DNA from: Balneola sp.
Lineage (GTDB): Bacteria; Bacteroidota; Rhodothermia; Balneolales; Balneolaceae
Direction: 5' to 3'
Length of the DNA stretch: 64,000 nucleotides
Assembly: GCA_017640785.1 (NCBI GenBank)
Contig: JAEPPZ010000003.1
Location: forward strand, 115,998 to 179,997
The stretch's first letter is position 1, and each line of letters begins with the position of its first letter. The notes beneath the pieces are model-generated. The model made no database searches. It was not told the origin of the DNA and saw only the letters and a program-made list of their open reading frames with translations. This document shows positions 45,481 to 55,441 of the stretch, in pieces. The translations under genes were made by a program, and so were the position numbers.

Positions 45481-48117
45481 ATGCAACGAGTACTTTCGCT
45501 ACTAATTACAACCTTTTTCTTTTCGTTCTTTTGGTCATGTTCATCCATGAGTGAAAAACCCTGGACAGCTTTGGTTCCTTCTGAAGCGAGCTTCTTAATT
45601 ATTCCCAAAGAAGATGTATCAATTTCCTCTATTGCTGAAACAAGGTACGCATCTATTATTGATGATATGACTGCAAGTTCCGCTCAACAAATTTCTAATT
45701 TTGATCCCGAGATCCTGTCTAAGATTTCACTTAAAGGGGTTGCAATATTTCCTTCTAAATCAACAGAGTCAGAACTTATCTGGATCATTAATTCTCACGA
45801 ACCTATTGATGATTGGGTAAAAAAGTTCTACAAACCACTTTCTCAAAATTATTATACCATCAAAGGGAATACGATCCATAAAATAGAAACGGACAACGGT
45901 CCTGTTTTCTATGCTTCTCAGATTCATAATTGGATAGTTTTTTCATCCTCGAGTTTGGCTGTTGAGTCTTCAATAAGATCATATCTTGGAGCATCTCCTT
46001 CTATGAGTATTCCAAACGATGCTTATCCAGGACAGCTTATAATGAATACACCAAAACTCGATTCCTGGGTAGAACAATTCGTAAATGTGGGTTACCGTCC
46101 ATCTGTCCATAAATCATTCTCCGGTTCAAAATCTGCATCATTGGTGTTTAGTAATTCCGGAGATTCACTTAATTCCCGGATAAACCTTTCAGGGAAAATC
46201 ATGTTGTCAGACACTTCCCGTTCTGCTCTCATAGATGCACTTTCTTCTAAAAATGCACCGATCGAACTGGACCGTTTTATTGCCGGAAATGCCGCTTCTT
46301 TTGCATTGTTTCGTTTACCCCCACAAGCTATACCCAGAAAACCCGACACTCGACTTACAGATCTTGATAAGTTTCTTTTGAATTCCAGCTCGTTTTATTC
46401 AGAGTTGGCTTCGACTATAGACGCCCCTTTTGCCGTTGAAACTTTCTCGGAATCCGGACTTGTTTCCAATGGAGAGTTTCTTTTCATGCGCAAGCTAAAG
46501 AATGTTAGAGTTTTTCAGCAGAAATTGGAAGAACTCCGTCAGCAAGAATTGATCACCAGAATCGGTAACTCCTATTTTGTAAGCAGCACTGTGCTGTCTG
46601 AATTGATAGGTTCTGAACTTAGTCCTTTTATTGATTTCTATATTTCATTCTCAAGAGATGTAGCAGTGATTTCAAACCGAAGAGGTCTTTCAGAAAGTGT
46701 AGAATCTGATCGGGCTCGACGCAGAGTTATTTATTACAACGATGATTATTCTGCTATTCGAAAAGATCTCCCGTCCGAAATTAGTGGATTTGTATGGGTG
46801 GAATCTTCAGAGTTTCAACGTTTTATAGAACCTTTTCTACTTCCGAAAAATGCTGCCACTGGTTTGCTCAATCAATTTGATCTAGCTTATGTAACCATGG
46901 AAAGATTGAATCAATCTTCAGTAGATTTTTCATTAGGCACTAAAAATAAAGAAGGTTCTACACAGCCTTATCAGGAACTTTGGGTAACATCACTTTCTAA
47001 TAGTGATCTCACAGGTTCGCCAATTCTCGGAGATATAGTTGGGAGCTCCAGTGATGAAATAATTTATGCAACAGAAAATGGAAATGTTGTTGCTGTTGCA
47101 GGTGATGGTACTATTGTACTTCAAACTTCCACCAATGGAAGTATTCCGGTTGGGAGCCCTGTGCTGTACGACTGGTACGGAAACAACCAGCCTGTTATTA
47201 TGCTCGGAGCCGGAACTAAGATATTCGCATGGAACCAGAGTGGTACGCTCCTTCCTAAATTTCCGATAGAATTAAATCAGCAAATTACTGCTCCGATCGT
47301 AGTAACCGACGTACGAAGAAATGGTATTCCTGAAGTAATTGCCGCTACTGAAGACCGATTGATTCATGTCATTGACGGAAGAGGCGAAAACGTGTCCGGT
47401 TGGCCTAAATCTGTAAACACAGCTGTAACTTCAAAACCTGTTTTTGCACAAGTGGATGGAACATGGTCTGTTTGGACTTTCTCTCAAAATATTCTACATA
47501 GTTGGTTACGTAATGGGGCCGTAAGACCCGGATATCCTCAATTTGTTAACGCCGGTTTTAATGGATCCCCGATGATCTATGAAAGTTCTGTTTATGGAGC
47601 CGGTTCCGATGGAAATTTTTATTCTATTGGAAAAAATCCAAGCTTCAGTGATTCTCTAGGAACTTTTGTGCGGATGGATTCCATTTCTGTAAAATCACTT
47701 TATGTAACCAACAATGAACTACTTTCTGTTGGAGTCTCCGAAAACGTACTCTTAAGAGACAGCACTGATTTTTTCAGAGAAGACTTACTTCTTGCACAAA
47801 GTAGAAACGGTTCTGTTTTTGGTTTTAATCTTCTTGGAGATTTAAGATTAACTGAGAATCTTGGACAACCCGCTTCGAATACGTTTCAGCCAATGTTGAT
47901 TGATATTGACAATGATAAGAATGAAAACATGTTGGCACTGGCAGAATTTGGGCGTCTTTTTGCTTGGGATGTACTTACAGGTGATCGGTTTTACGATTTA
48001 CCTACTTCCGGGATGAAATATCCTATAATTACTGATCTGAATGGAGATGGTCAAAAAGAACTAATTGCACAGACAAGAGAAGGTTTGCGATGTTGGACCA
48101 TTTTGAGGACTAATTAG
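45481..48117 (+). CDS. large lipoprotein with C-terminal propeller-like repeats
   Basis: An 878-residue protein. A signal peptide ends in FWSC (C20, plausible lipobox). The first half (to about 490) has no clear family. The second half shows repeated blades such as SPILGDIVGSSSDEIIYATENGNVVAV, API..DVRRNGIPEVIAATEDR and PIITDLNGDGQKELIA, typical of FG-GAP or PQQ-like propellers. DIDNDKNEN and DLNGDGQKE look like calcium-binding loops. It is divergent from the BatA-like gene across a 110-base gap, so the two might share control. Function is unknown; a ligand-binding or scaffolding surface protein is likely. Confidence 0.7.
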   Translation: MQRVLSLLITTFFFSFFWSCSSMSEKPWTALVPSEASFLIIPKEDVSISSIAETRYASIIDDMTASSAQQISNFDPEILSKISLKGVAIFPSKSTESELIWIINSHEPIDDWVKKFYKPLSQNYYTIKGNTIHKIETDNGPVFYASQIHNWIVFSSSSLAVESSIRSYLGASPSMSIPNDAYPGQLIMNTPKLDSWVEQFVNVGYRPSVHKSFSGSKSASLVFSNSGDSLNSRINLSGKIMLSDTSRSALIDALSSKNAPIELDRFIAGNAASFALFRLPPQAIPRKPDTRLTDLDKFLLNSSSFYSELASTIDAPFAVETFSESGLVSNGEFLFMRKLKNVRVFQQKLEELRQQELITRIGNSYFVSSTVLSELIGSELSPFIDFYISFSRDVAVISNRRGLSESVESDRARRRVIYYNDDYSAIRKDLPSEISGFVWVESSEFQRFIEPFLLPKNAATGLLNQFDLAYVTMERLNQSSVDFSLGTKNKEGSTQPYQELWVTSLSNSDLTGSPILGDIVGSSSDEIIYATENGNVVAVAGDGTIVLQTSTNGSIPVGSPVLYDWYGNNQPVIMLGAGTKIFAWNQSGTLLPKFPIELNQQITAPIVVTDVRRNGIPEVIAATEDRLIHVIDGRGENVSGWPKSVNTAVTSKPVFAQVDGTWSVWTFSQNILHSWLRNGAVRPGYPQFVNAGFNGSPMIYESSVYGAGSDGNFYSIGKNPSFSDSLGTFVRMDSISVKSLYVTNNELLSVGVSENVLLRDSTDFFREDLLLAQSRNGSVFGFNLLGDLRLTENLGQPASNTFQPMLIDIDNDKNENMLALAEFGRLFAWDVLTGDRFYDLPTSGMKYPIITDLNGDGQKELIAQTREGLRCWTILRTN

Positions 48118-48144
48118 CGATTAAGAATGAAAAATTCTTTCCCT

Positions 48145-49044
48145 CTAGTAGATAATATCTGCGAGCGCTTCTTCCAATTCTTCGAATCGAAATTCAAAAC
48201 CTGTAACCTGTAGTTTTTTGGGTTGCATTCTGATACTTCCTGTAATTGGTTGGGCGGCCTCACCTAAAACAATATCAAGGGCAAATTTGGGGACTCTGAA
48301 AAATGATGGTCTGTTCATTACATCTCCTAATGTTTCGGCAACTTCATTCATTGTTGCGGGATTTGGTGAACAAACATTATATGCCCCTTCCAGTTTTTCA
48401 TTTTCAATCGGGAATACCAAGGCCTTTACAAGATCAGATCGATGGATCCAACTCATATATTGTTTCCCATCTCCTATTGGTCCACCAACAAAGAATTTAA
48501 ATGGTGGAATCATTTTCTCTAATGCTCCACCTCCTTCTTCAAGAACAATTCCTATTCTTGGATTGACAACACGAACTCCAAGTTTTCCGGCTTTTTGTGA
48601 TTCTTCTTCCCAATCTTTACAAACACTTGCCAGAAAATCATTCGCAGCTTCAAACTCTTCTATTAATATCGTATCACCCTGATCTCCGTAAATTCCCGAT
48701 GCTGATGCTGAAATAAAAACTGACGGTTTTTTCTCTGCTGACCTCATTGCTTCTACCAAAGATCGTGTGGAATCTATCCGGCTGTTATAGATACTTTCTT
48801 TTACTTGCTCATTCCAACGTTGACCAAAAAGATTTTCACCGGCAAGATTGATAACTACATTAACATTTTCCATCGCCGAGGCTAGATCATCATCCCAACT
48901 AATAAACCGTTGATTAGAAGCTGATTCATCTTCATACTTTTTTGGGTTTCTTGTAATGATCACAAGATTATTCCCGGCTTTTAACAGCGTCTCTCTAAGC
49001 TCTTTACCAATAAACCCGGTTCCACCGGTAATCAGGATATTCAT
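48145..49044 (-). CDS. TIGR01777-family epimerase (YfcH/SDR39U1-like)
   Basis: A 299-residue extended short-chain dehydrogenase. The NAD(P) motif ITGGTGFIG lies at residues 4-12. The remainder (VINLAGENL, SASASGIYGD, VVNPRIGIVLEEGGGAL, WIHRSDLVKAL) follows the TIGR01777 pattern; a C-terminal helix domain (DUF1731) ends with PKKLQVTGFEFRF. Substrate is unknown across the family. ATG at 49044 was chosen; an in-frame TTG nine bases upstream is weaker. It is convergent with the large lipoprotein gene. Confidence 0.9.
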   Translation of the reverse strand: MNILITGGTGFIGKELRETLLKAGNNLVIITRNPKKYEDESASNQRFISWDDDLASAMENVNVVINLAGENLFGQRWNEQVKESIYNSRIDSTRSLVEAMRSAEKKPSVFISASASGIYGDQGDTILIEEFEAANDFLASVCKDWEEESQKAGKLGVRVVNPRIGIVLEEGGGALEKMIPPFKFFVGGPIGDGKQYMSWIHRSDLVKALVFPIENEKLEGAYNVCSPNPATMNEVAETLGDVMNRPSFFRVPKFALDIVLGEAAQPITGSIRMQPKKLQVTGFEFRFEELEEALADIIY

Positions 49045-49053
49045 TTTCTGCAA

Positions 49054-49427
49054 AATCTAAATTTGTCTGTCTTTCTTTTTCTTGACAAGCTTTTTTAAGA
49101 ATTTTTAGTTCATTTGTAAGTTCGTCTTAGCTAAAGAATTATTTGAGAATAAGTATTTTCCAAGCCGGAAACCATTTGAGAAGTATTAACACTACTCATT
49201 ATTTACTCACAACAGGGTTGGTTCCAACGGAGAGCGTGTGGTACCAGTGGGATATCATCGTTTATCAATTAAGAATGCCACAATTTCTGTCACTTCGAGT
49301 TGAATAAAGACAAAGTCTGAATGACCGAGAAATCTAACAAGCTACTAAACTTCGTTCAAATTTTTTAGATTTCTCCCTCTGGTCGAAATGACAAACTTTT
49401 CTTAGATAAATAACTCGTTAAAATAAA
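49054..49427. other. intergenic region, 374 bases, with dispersed repeat
   Basis: No gene seen. The right part holds the TGTCATTTCG-type repeat listed at 49287-49393. The rest is AT-rich with the local palindrome GTTGG/CCAAC near 49217 and nothing further recognised. It separates hemL from the upstream promoter side of the epimerase gene. Confidence 0.5.
49287..49393. repeat. TGTCATTTCG/GAGAAATCT dispersed repeat, copy 1
   Basis: Outer arms CTGTCACTTCGAG (49287-49299) and GGTCGAAATGACA (49381-49393) nearly match. Inner arms GAGAAATCTA (49327-49336) and TAGATTTCTC (49366-49375) are perfect. The same plan recurs at 59958-60036. It lies between hemL and its downstream gene. Such repeats are abundant in Bacteroidota; function unknown. 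Confidence 0.75.
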
Positions 49428-50720
49428 CTACCCAACAATCTCTTCTATAGTTTCCTCAAAAGCATTCAGTGTAAATTCTATATCCTCATCGCTAAGTGCA
49501 TTTGATAAGAAGAAAGCTTCGAAAGGAGATGGTGGTAAATAGACTCCCCGCTTCAGCATACCGTGGAATATTTTACTGAATAGTTCTTTGTCTGTTCTGT
49601 TAGCATCTGCAAATGAAGTCACTGGACCTTCACAATAGAATAAACCGATCATGGAACCCACTCTGTTTGCTGCAAATGTAATTCCGTGAGCTTCCAAGGT
49701 TTTGGTCATTCCTTCTGCAATTCGGGCTGATTTTCTTTCCAAATCTTCATAGACGCCCGGATTATTCTTCAGCTTCTTTAACATGGTCAAGCCCGCAGCC
49801 ATCGCTAATGGATTTCCTGAAAGCGTTCCCGCCTGATAAACAGGTCCGGTTGGAGCAACGTATTCCATGATCTCTTTCTTTCCACCATAAGCACCAACAG
49901 GAAGCCCTGCACCGATGATCTTTCCATAAGTCACAAGGTCGGCAGTCACTCCATACACTTTTTGAGCTCCTTCGAAATCAACACGGAATCCCGTCATTAC
50001 TTCATCGAAGATCAACACAATGTTTTGTTTGTCACATAAAGTTCTTAAGTCTTGGAGAAATCCATTCACCGGAGGAATACATCCCATATTTCCTGCAATG
50101 GGCTCTAAAATGATCGCTGCGATATCATCACTATTCGCTTCAACCAATTCTTTTACGGAGTTGATATCATTGTAATCAGCATTCAGTGTATCCTTTGCTG
50201 TTCCTTCCGTTACGCCCGGACTACTTGGTTGTCCCATAGTCAACGCGCCGCTTCCGGCTTCGATCAGAAAAGAATCTCCATGACCATGATAACATCCTTT
50301 AAATTTGATGACCTTATTCTTTCCGGTAAACCCTCTGGCAACACGAATGGCGCTCATGGTTGCTTCCGTTCCCGAATTTACCATTCTGATCTTATCAATT
50401 CCCTGAACAGAACTTGTGATCAATTCTGCCATTTCAACTTCTAACTGAGTTGGCGCGCCAAAAGAAGTTGATCCCAAAGCAGTCTCACGAACAGCATCTA
50501 CAATATCAGGATCCGCATGACCCAGAAGCATTGGTCCCCACGAACCGATAAAATCTATGTATTTATTTCCGTCCTCATCAAAAAGATAAGCTCCTTCCGC
50601 ACGCTTTATAAAAACCGGAGATCCGCCTACACTATTAAATGCCCGAACCGGAGAGTTCACTCCACCCGGAATTACTTTTTGTGCTCGTTCGAATAATGCT
50701 TTGCTGTTGGTGTTTTCCAT
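49428..50720 (-). CDS. hemL: glutamate-1-semialdehyde 2,1-aminomutase
   Basis: HemL converts glutamate-1-semialdehyde to 5-aminolevulinate, using PLP. It is a 430-residue fold-type I enzyme with the N-terminal [46 protein letters not shown] and the PLP lysine in TYGKIIGAG (K267 from this start). ATG at 50720 was preferred over an in-frame TTG at 50738 because it gives the usual N-terminal length. It is the last gene in the heme cluster, 60 bases after hemB, with palindrome copy 2 in between. It works directly after HemA. Confidence 0.96.
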   Translation of the reverse strand: MENTNSKALFERAQKVIPGGVNSPVRAFNSVGGSPVFIKRAEGAYLFDEDGNKYIDFIGSWGPMLLGHADPDIVDAVRETALGSTSFGAPTQLEVEMAELITSSVQGIDKIRMVNSGTEATMSAIRVARGFTGKNKVIKFKGCYHGHGDSFLIEAGSGALTMGQPSSPGVTEGTAKDTLNADYNDINSVKELVEANSDDIAAIILEPIAGNMGCIPPVNGFLQDLRTLCDKQNIVLIFDEVMTGFRVDFEGAQKVYGVTADLVTYGKIIGAGLPVGAYGGKKEIMEYVAPTGPVYQAGTLSGNPLAMAAGLTMLKKLKNNPGVYEDLERKSARIAEGMTKTLEAHGITFAANRVGSMIGLFYCEGPVTSFADANRTDKELFSKIFHGMLKRGVYLPPSPFEAFFLSNALSDEDIEFTLNAFEETIEEIVG

Positions 50721-50748
50721 GGGTAAATATTTTTCCAATATTTCATTA

Positions 50749-50767
50749 GAGCGTATGCGATACGCTC
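50749..50767. repeat. GCGTA palindrome, copy 2
   Basis: GAGCGTA (50749-50755) and TACGCTC (50761-50767) with loop TGCGA, between hemB and hemL. On the minus strand it reads GTAGGAGCGTATCGCATACG, close to the hairpin at 21900-21931. A dispersed intergenic palindrome. Confidence 0.6.
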
Positions 50768-50780
50768 CTACTTTTCAAAA

Positions 50781-51788
<1,008 letters not shown>

Positions 51789-51826
51789 TTAGTCCAATAT
51801 AATATTCTGACTGTTTCTTTCACTAA

Positions 51827-51903
51827 GTCATTCCTGCGAAGGCAGGAATCTGGATCTCAAATGTGAAGCACATCCGGATTCCGGACATACACCGCGGAAT
51901 GAC
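51827..51903. repeat. GTCATTCCTGCG dispersed repeat
   Basis: Outer arms GTCATTCC (51827-51834) and GGAATGAC (51896-51903) are perfect. An inner hairpin CCTGC/GCAGG (51833 on) and GAATCTGGAT with ATCCGGATTC (9 of 10) give a multi-stem element. It overlaps the hemF stop codon by one base and fills most of the hemF-hemB gap. A widespread repeat style in diverse bacteria; function unknown. Confidence 0.75.
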
Positions 51904-52832
51904 TAATTGCTCACCCAATCAACAGGGTTTTTCAGTCGTTCCAATAATCGTTCTTCTTCTGACCCTTCTTCAGGAGTAAAATTATAATCCCAACGCACTC
52001 TTGGTGGCAAACTCATCAGAATAGATTCAATACGTCCTTTTGTTTTAAGACCAAAAAGTGTACCTCTGTCGTGAATCAGGTTAAATTCCACATATCGGCC
52101 TCTTCGAATTTCCTGCCAATAACGTTGCTCTTCTGTGAATTCTATATCCTTTCTTTTTTCCAAGATCGGAAGGAAAGCATCCGTAAAACCAAATCCGGCA
52201 GTTTTGGCAAACTCAAATAGATCATGAGACGACATCTCTTCCGTTGGACGCATATAATCAAAAAAGATCCCGCCGATTCCTCTGGATTCTTCTCTGTGGT
52301 GATTCAAAAAGTAGTTATCACACTCTTCTTTGAATTTAGGATAGAAACTCTCATCAAATTGATCGCATATATCTTTATGTGTTTTATGAAAATGAACAGC
52401 GTCTTCATCAAACAGATAATAAGGCGTCATATCAGCTCCGCCACCAAACCAAAGATCTTTCAATGTCTCTGATTCACGATCGTAAAGTTCAAAATATCTG
52501 TAGTTGGCATGTACCGTTGGAGCAAATGGGTTTTGAGGATGCAGAACCAATGAAATACCGGAAGCAAAAAAGCTCGCTTCATCCACTTCAAACTTTTCCT
52601 GCAGTGCTTTGGGAAGTTCTCCACCCACAACGGAATAATTTACTCCTCCTTTCTCAATTACCGAACCATCGCTTATAACTCTGGTGCTTCCATACCCAAA
52701 TCCGTCTCTGGTCCAGTTATCAATTTGAAATTTAGCGGTTCCATCGATGGCTTCCACTTTTTCGCAAATATGTTCCTGAACATCAGAAACAAATTTAATG
52801 AACTCCTCTTTTTTTGAAACCAAATTGCTCAT
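51903..52832 (-). CDS. hemF: oxygen-dependent coproporphyrinogen III oxidase
   Basis: HemF oxidatively decarboxylates coproporphyrinogen III to protoporphyrinogen IX with O2. At 309 residues it is typical. WFGGGADMTPYY, HREESRGIGGIFFDY, EFNLIHDRGTLFGL and SLPPRVRW are conserved. Choice of HemF rather than radical HemN/HemZ means this step needs oxygen. Its ATG overlaps the hemE stop by one base, so translation is coupled. Followed by a dispersed repeat and hemB. Confidence 0.97.
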   Translation of the reverse strand: MSNLVSKKEEFIKFVSDVQEHICEKVEAIDGTAKFQIDNWTRDGFGYGSTRVISDGSVIEKGGVNYSVVGGELPKALQEKFEVDEASFFASGISLVLHPQNPFAPTVHANYRYFELYDRESETLKDLWFGGGADMTPYYLFDEDAVHFHKTHKDICDQFDESFYPKFKEECDNYFLNHHREESRGIGGIFFDYMRPTEEMSSHDLFEFAKTAGFGFTDAFLPILEKRKDIEFTEEQRYWQEIRRGRYVEFNLIHDRGTLFGLKTKGRIESILMSLPPRVRWDYNFTPEEGSEEERLLERLKNPVDWVSN

Positions 52833-53863
52833 TATGATCTGTAATTTTTCACTGCGTCTACAAATGCTTTTGCGTTTTCGACCGGGACATTTGGAAGTAT
52901 TCCATGGCCAAGATTTGCAACATAATGTTGAGGGCCGAATCTGTTGATCATCTCAGTTGCTTCTTTTTGAATGACTTCAGGATCACACAGCAATTTTGAA
53001 GGATCGAAGTTCCCTTGAACTACTTTTCCGTTGGCAAACTCACGAGCTTTTTCAGGAGTGCATCCCCAGCCAATTCCCAACCCGGTTACATTAAGTTCGC
53101 TAAACTCGGAGTACGCCCATTCCGCATCTTTACAAAACATGATCAACGGAACGCCATAATCTTCTGCCGCAATAGCCTTCAGGCAAGGTAGCGCATATTC
53201 TTTGAAATCATCCGGTCCCAGCGCCGCTGCCCAGGATTCAAATATTTGTAATGCCTGAGCTCCCGATTTTACCTGTTGATGCAGATAATTGATCGTCAAT
53301 TTTGTCATCATTTCCAGCAGCTTTTTTCCTGCTTTTGGCTGTGAAAACAAAAAGGATTTTGCAGTAGAAAAAGTTTTAGATCCCTGCCCTTCTACCAAAT
53401 AACAGAACAATGTCCACGGAGCACCTGCAAATCCTATTAACGGAACTCTGCCATCTAGTTCTTTACGAGTTAAAGTTAGTGCGTCGTATACATAACTAAG
53501 CTGTTCTTCCGCAGGAATGATATTTATGTTTTCAACTCTTTCTGCAGTACGAACCGGATCCGGTAAATATGGTCCGAAACCGGGTTTCAGTTGTACTTCA
53601 ATATCCAGACATTCGATCAGTACAAGAATATCTGAAAACAAAATGGCGGCATCTGTCCCAACAATATCGATTGGCTGAATGGTAATTTCACTTGCAAGTT
53701 CAGGAGTTTTCACTCTTTCGAAAAAGCTGTATTTCTCCTTTATTGCCATGTATTCCGGCAGATATCTTCCTGCCTGACGCATCATCCAAACCGGAGGTCT
53801 AGGAGTTTTCTTTCCTGCTAAAGTATCCAGAAATAACGTGTTTTTAAGTTCAGGAAATGACAT
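52832..53863 (-). CDS. hemE: uroporphyrinogen decarboxylase
   Basis: HemE removes four carboxylates from uroporphyrinogen III to give coproporphyrinogen III. It is 343 residues. The signature PPVWMMRQAGRYLPEY (residues about 23-38) supplies the arginines and aspartate region of the active site, and GFAGAPWTLFCYLVEG is the second conserved block. It overlaps hemD by 14 bases and hemF by one. No odd features. Confidence 0.97.
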   Translation of the reverse strand: MSFPELKNTLFLDTLAGKKTPRPPVWMMRQAGRYLPEYMAIKEKYSFFERVKTPELASEITIQPIDIVGTDAAILFSDILVLIECLDIEVQLKPGFGPYLPDPVRTAERVENINIIPAEEQLSYVYDALTLTRKELDGRVPLIGFAGAPWTLFCYLVEGQGSKTFSTAKSFLFSQPKAGKKLLEMMTKLTINYLHQQVKSGAQALQIFESWAAALGPDDFKEYALPCLKAIAAEDYGVPLIMFCKDAEWAYSEFSELNVTGLGIGWGCTPEKAREFANGKVVQGNFDPSKLLCDPEVIQKEATEMINRFGPQHYVANLGHGILPNVPVENAKAFVDAVKNYRS

Positions 53864-54536
53864 TCTTATATTTTTGATTTATAGTTTTCACCAGATCAGC
53901 AAATGTGAAATTATCAGGTGTAACAATTAGTCGTTCGTATGATTTTTTAACGGCTTCCGCTGTAGTGCTTCCGATGCAAAATACCGTTTTCAATTTTTTT
54001 GGATCATTGGTTTTACAGAAGGAATTAAATGCGCTTGGGCTTAAAAAAACCACCGCGTCAAACTCTGAAAGATCTACAGTTGTTGGTGTTAATAAAGTCT
54101 CATAGACTTCGAGCTTTTTAACCAAACATCCTTCCTTCTGTAATAAATCCCCAAGTTCTGAATCGCTCAAGTTCCCGCAAAAATGGATCGCATTCTTTAT
54201 CGGATACTTCGCAATTTCATGAGCTAAACTCTCTGTTGTAAAATTTTTAGGAACTAAAGCCTTAATTCCAAGTTCGGCCAACTTTTCTGAAGTTGATGAA
54301 CCCACTGCAAAAACGAATTCCGGGATTTCCAGTTCTTCCAGCTTTTTGACTATCGATTTTACTGCTTTTTTACTGGTAAACACCCATGCGTCAGATTTTA
54401 TATCTTTGATTTTTTTTGCATCAAAGTCCTTTATCTGAACATCTATAAAAGGAATATCAGCAAACTCGAATTTAGCGCGCTTTAATTCATCAAGGTGTTT
54501 CGGTTTGATTTTATGTGTAAAAAGGATCTTTGGCAT
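53850..54536 (-). CDS. hemD: uroporphyrinogen-III synthase
   Basis: A 228-residue two-domain HemD that cyclises hydroxymethylbilane to uroporphyrinogen III. Sequence conservation in this family is low; visible marks are WVFTSKKAVKSIVKKL, AVGSSTSEKLAELGIKAL, VFLSPSAFNSFC and CIGSTTAEAVK. Position between hemC and hemE strongly supports the call. It overlaps hemE by 14 bases and follows hemC by 11. Confidence 0.88.
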   Translation of the reverse strand: MPKILFTHKIKPKHLDELKRAKFEFADIPFIDVQIKDFDAKKIKDIKSDAWVFTSKKAVKSIVKKLEELEIPEFVFAVGSSTSEKLAELGIKALVPKNFTTESLAHEIAKYPIKNAIHFCGNLSDSELGDLLQKEGCLVKKLEVYETLLTPTTVDLSEFDAVVFLSPSAFNSFCKTNDPKKLKTVFCIGSTTAEAVKKSYERLIVTPDNFTFADLVKTINQKYKNVIS

Positions 54537-54547
54537 GGCACCTGATG

Positions 54548-55441
54548 TCAGTTACCATTAAGAAGATCAGCAGCACCTTCGTTGATTACTTTTTCTGCGA
54601 ATTCTGCTCCCAAAGTTTCATTCGCCTTTCTTAACTCGATCTCTTCCTGAATATCCACTCTTTGCTTTCCATCAACAGATAAAACTGCTCCTTTAAAAAA
54701 CAGCTTACCATCTTTCACTTCAGCTAAAGCTCCAACCGGAGATGAACAACCTGCATCCAGTGTTCTTAAAAAAGCTCGTTCTATATCAACGCAAATTCTT
54801 GTGTTGTCATCATTCAGCACAGATACAATTTCAGAATATTTAAAATCTTTTTTAGAAACTATCCCTATTGCTCCTTGCGAAGGCGCAGATATCATCCACG
54901 GTAATTCTTTGCTAATTCTCTCACCCAATCCCAATCTTTCTAAACCGGCGTGAGCAAAAATGGCTCCATCCCAACCAAGAGTATCAACTTTATTCAATCT
55001 TGTGGGCACATTTCCTCTAAGATCAACAACTTCGTCTTCAGGGTATTTGTTCTTCCAGAATGCCGATCTTCTGATGCTCCCTGTGGCAATAGTTCTGGAA
55101 GTATTTCCTTTCTTATAGTTCAATGGCTCTACAAGTACATCAACAGGATTTGCTCTTTCAAGTACTGCGTTTAACTGTAATCCATCTTCAAAAATTGTTG
55201 GAACATCCTTTAGTGAATGCACCGCCAGATCTATTTTGCCGTCCAGTAAAGCATCATCCAGTGCTTTTGTGAATACACCTTTGTCGCCCAATTTATGAAG
55301 TGGCAGATCTTGTTCCTTGTCACCAAACGATTCTATCTCAACAAGCTCGGTTTGAACATCAAGAGCATTTAGTTTTTCAGCAACCAGATTTGATTGCCAA
55401 AGTGCAAGCTTACTTCTGCGTGTGCCTATTTTAAGCTTCAT
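54548..55441 (-). CDS. hemC: hydroxymethylbilane synthase (porphobilinogen deaminase)
   Basis: HemC polymerises four porphobilinogens into hydroxymethylbilane, using a covalent dipyrromethane cofactor. It is 297 residues. RRSKLALWQSN, LAVHSLKDVPT, ATGSIRRSAFWK and the cofactor cysteine C232 in LDAGCSSPVGA are all present. It overlaps hemA by 11 bases, so its translation is linked to the first enzyme. Confidence 0.97.
   Translation of the reverse strand: MKLKIGTRRSKLALWQSNLVAEKLNALDVQTELVEIESFGDKEQDLPLHKLGDKGVFTKALDDALLDGKIDLAVHSLKDVPTIFEDGLQLNAVLERANPVDVLVEPLNYKKGNTSRTIATGSIRRSAFWKNKYPEDEVVDLRGNVPTRLNKVDTLGWDGAIFAHAGLERLGLGERISKELPWMISAPSQGAIGIVSKKDFKYSEIVSVLNDDNTRICVDIERAFLRTLDAGCSSPVGALAEVKDGKLFFKGAVLSVDGKQRVDIQEEIELRKANETLGAEFAEKVINEGAADLLNGN

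Noticed and set aside
48218..48682. 154-residue plus-strand open frame
   Set aside because: Antisense to the TIGR01777 epimerase gene; no recognisable domain.
50721..50738. TTG-initiated longer HemL
   Set aside because: ATG at 50720 gives the normal family N-terminus; the extension is not supported.
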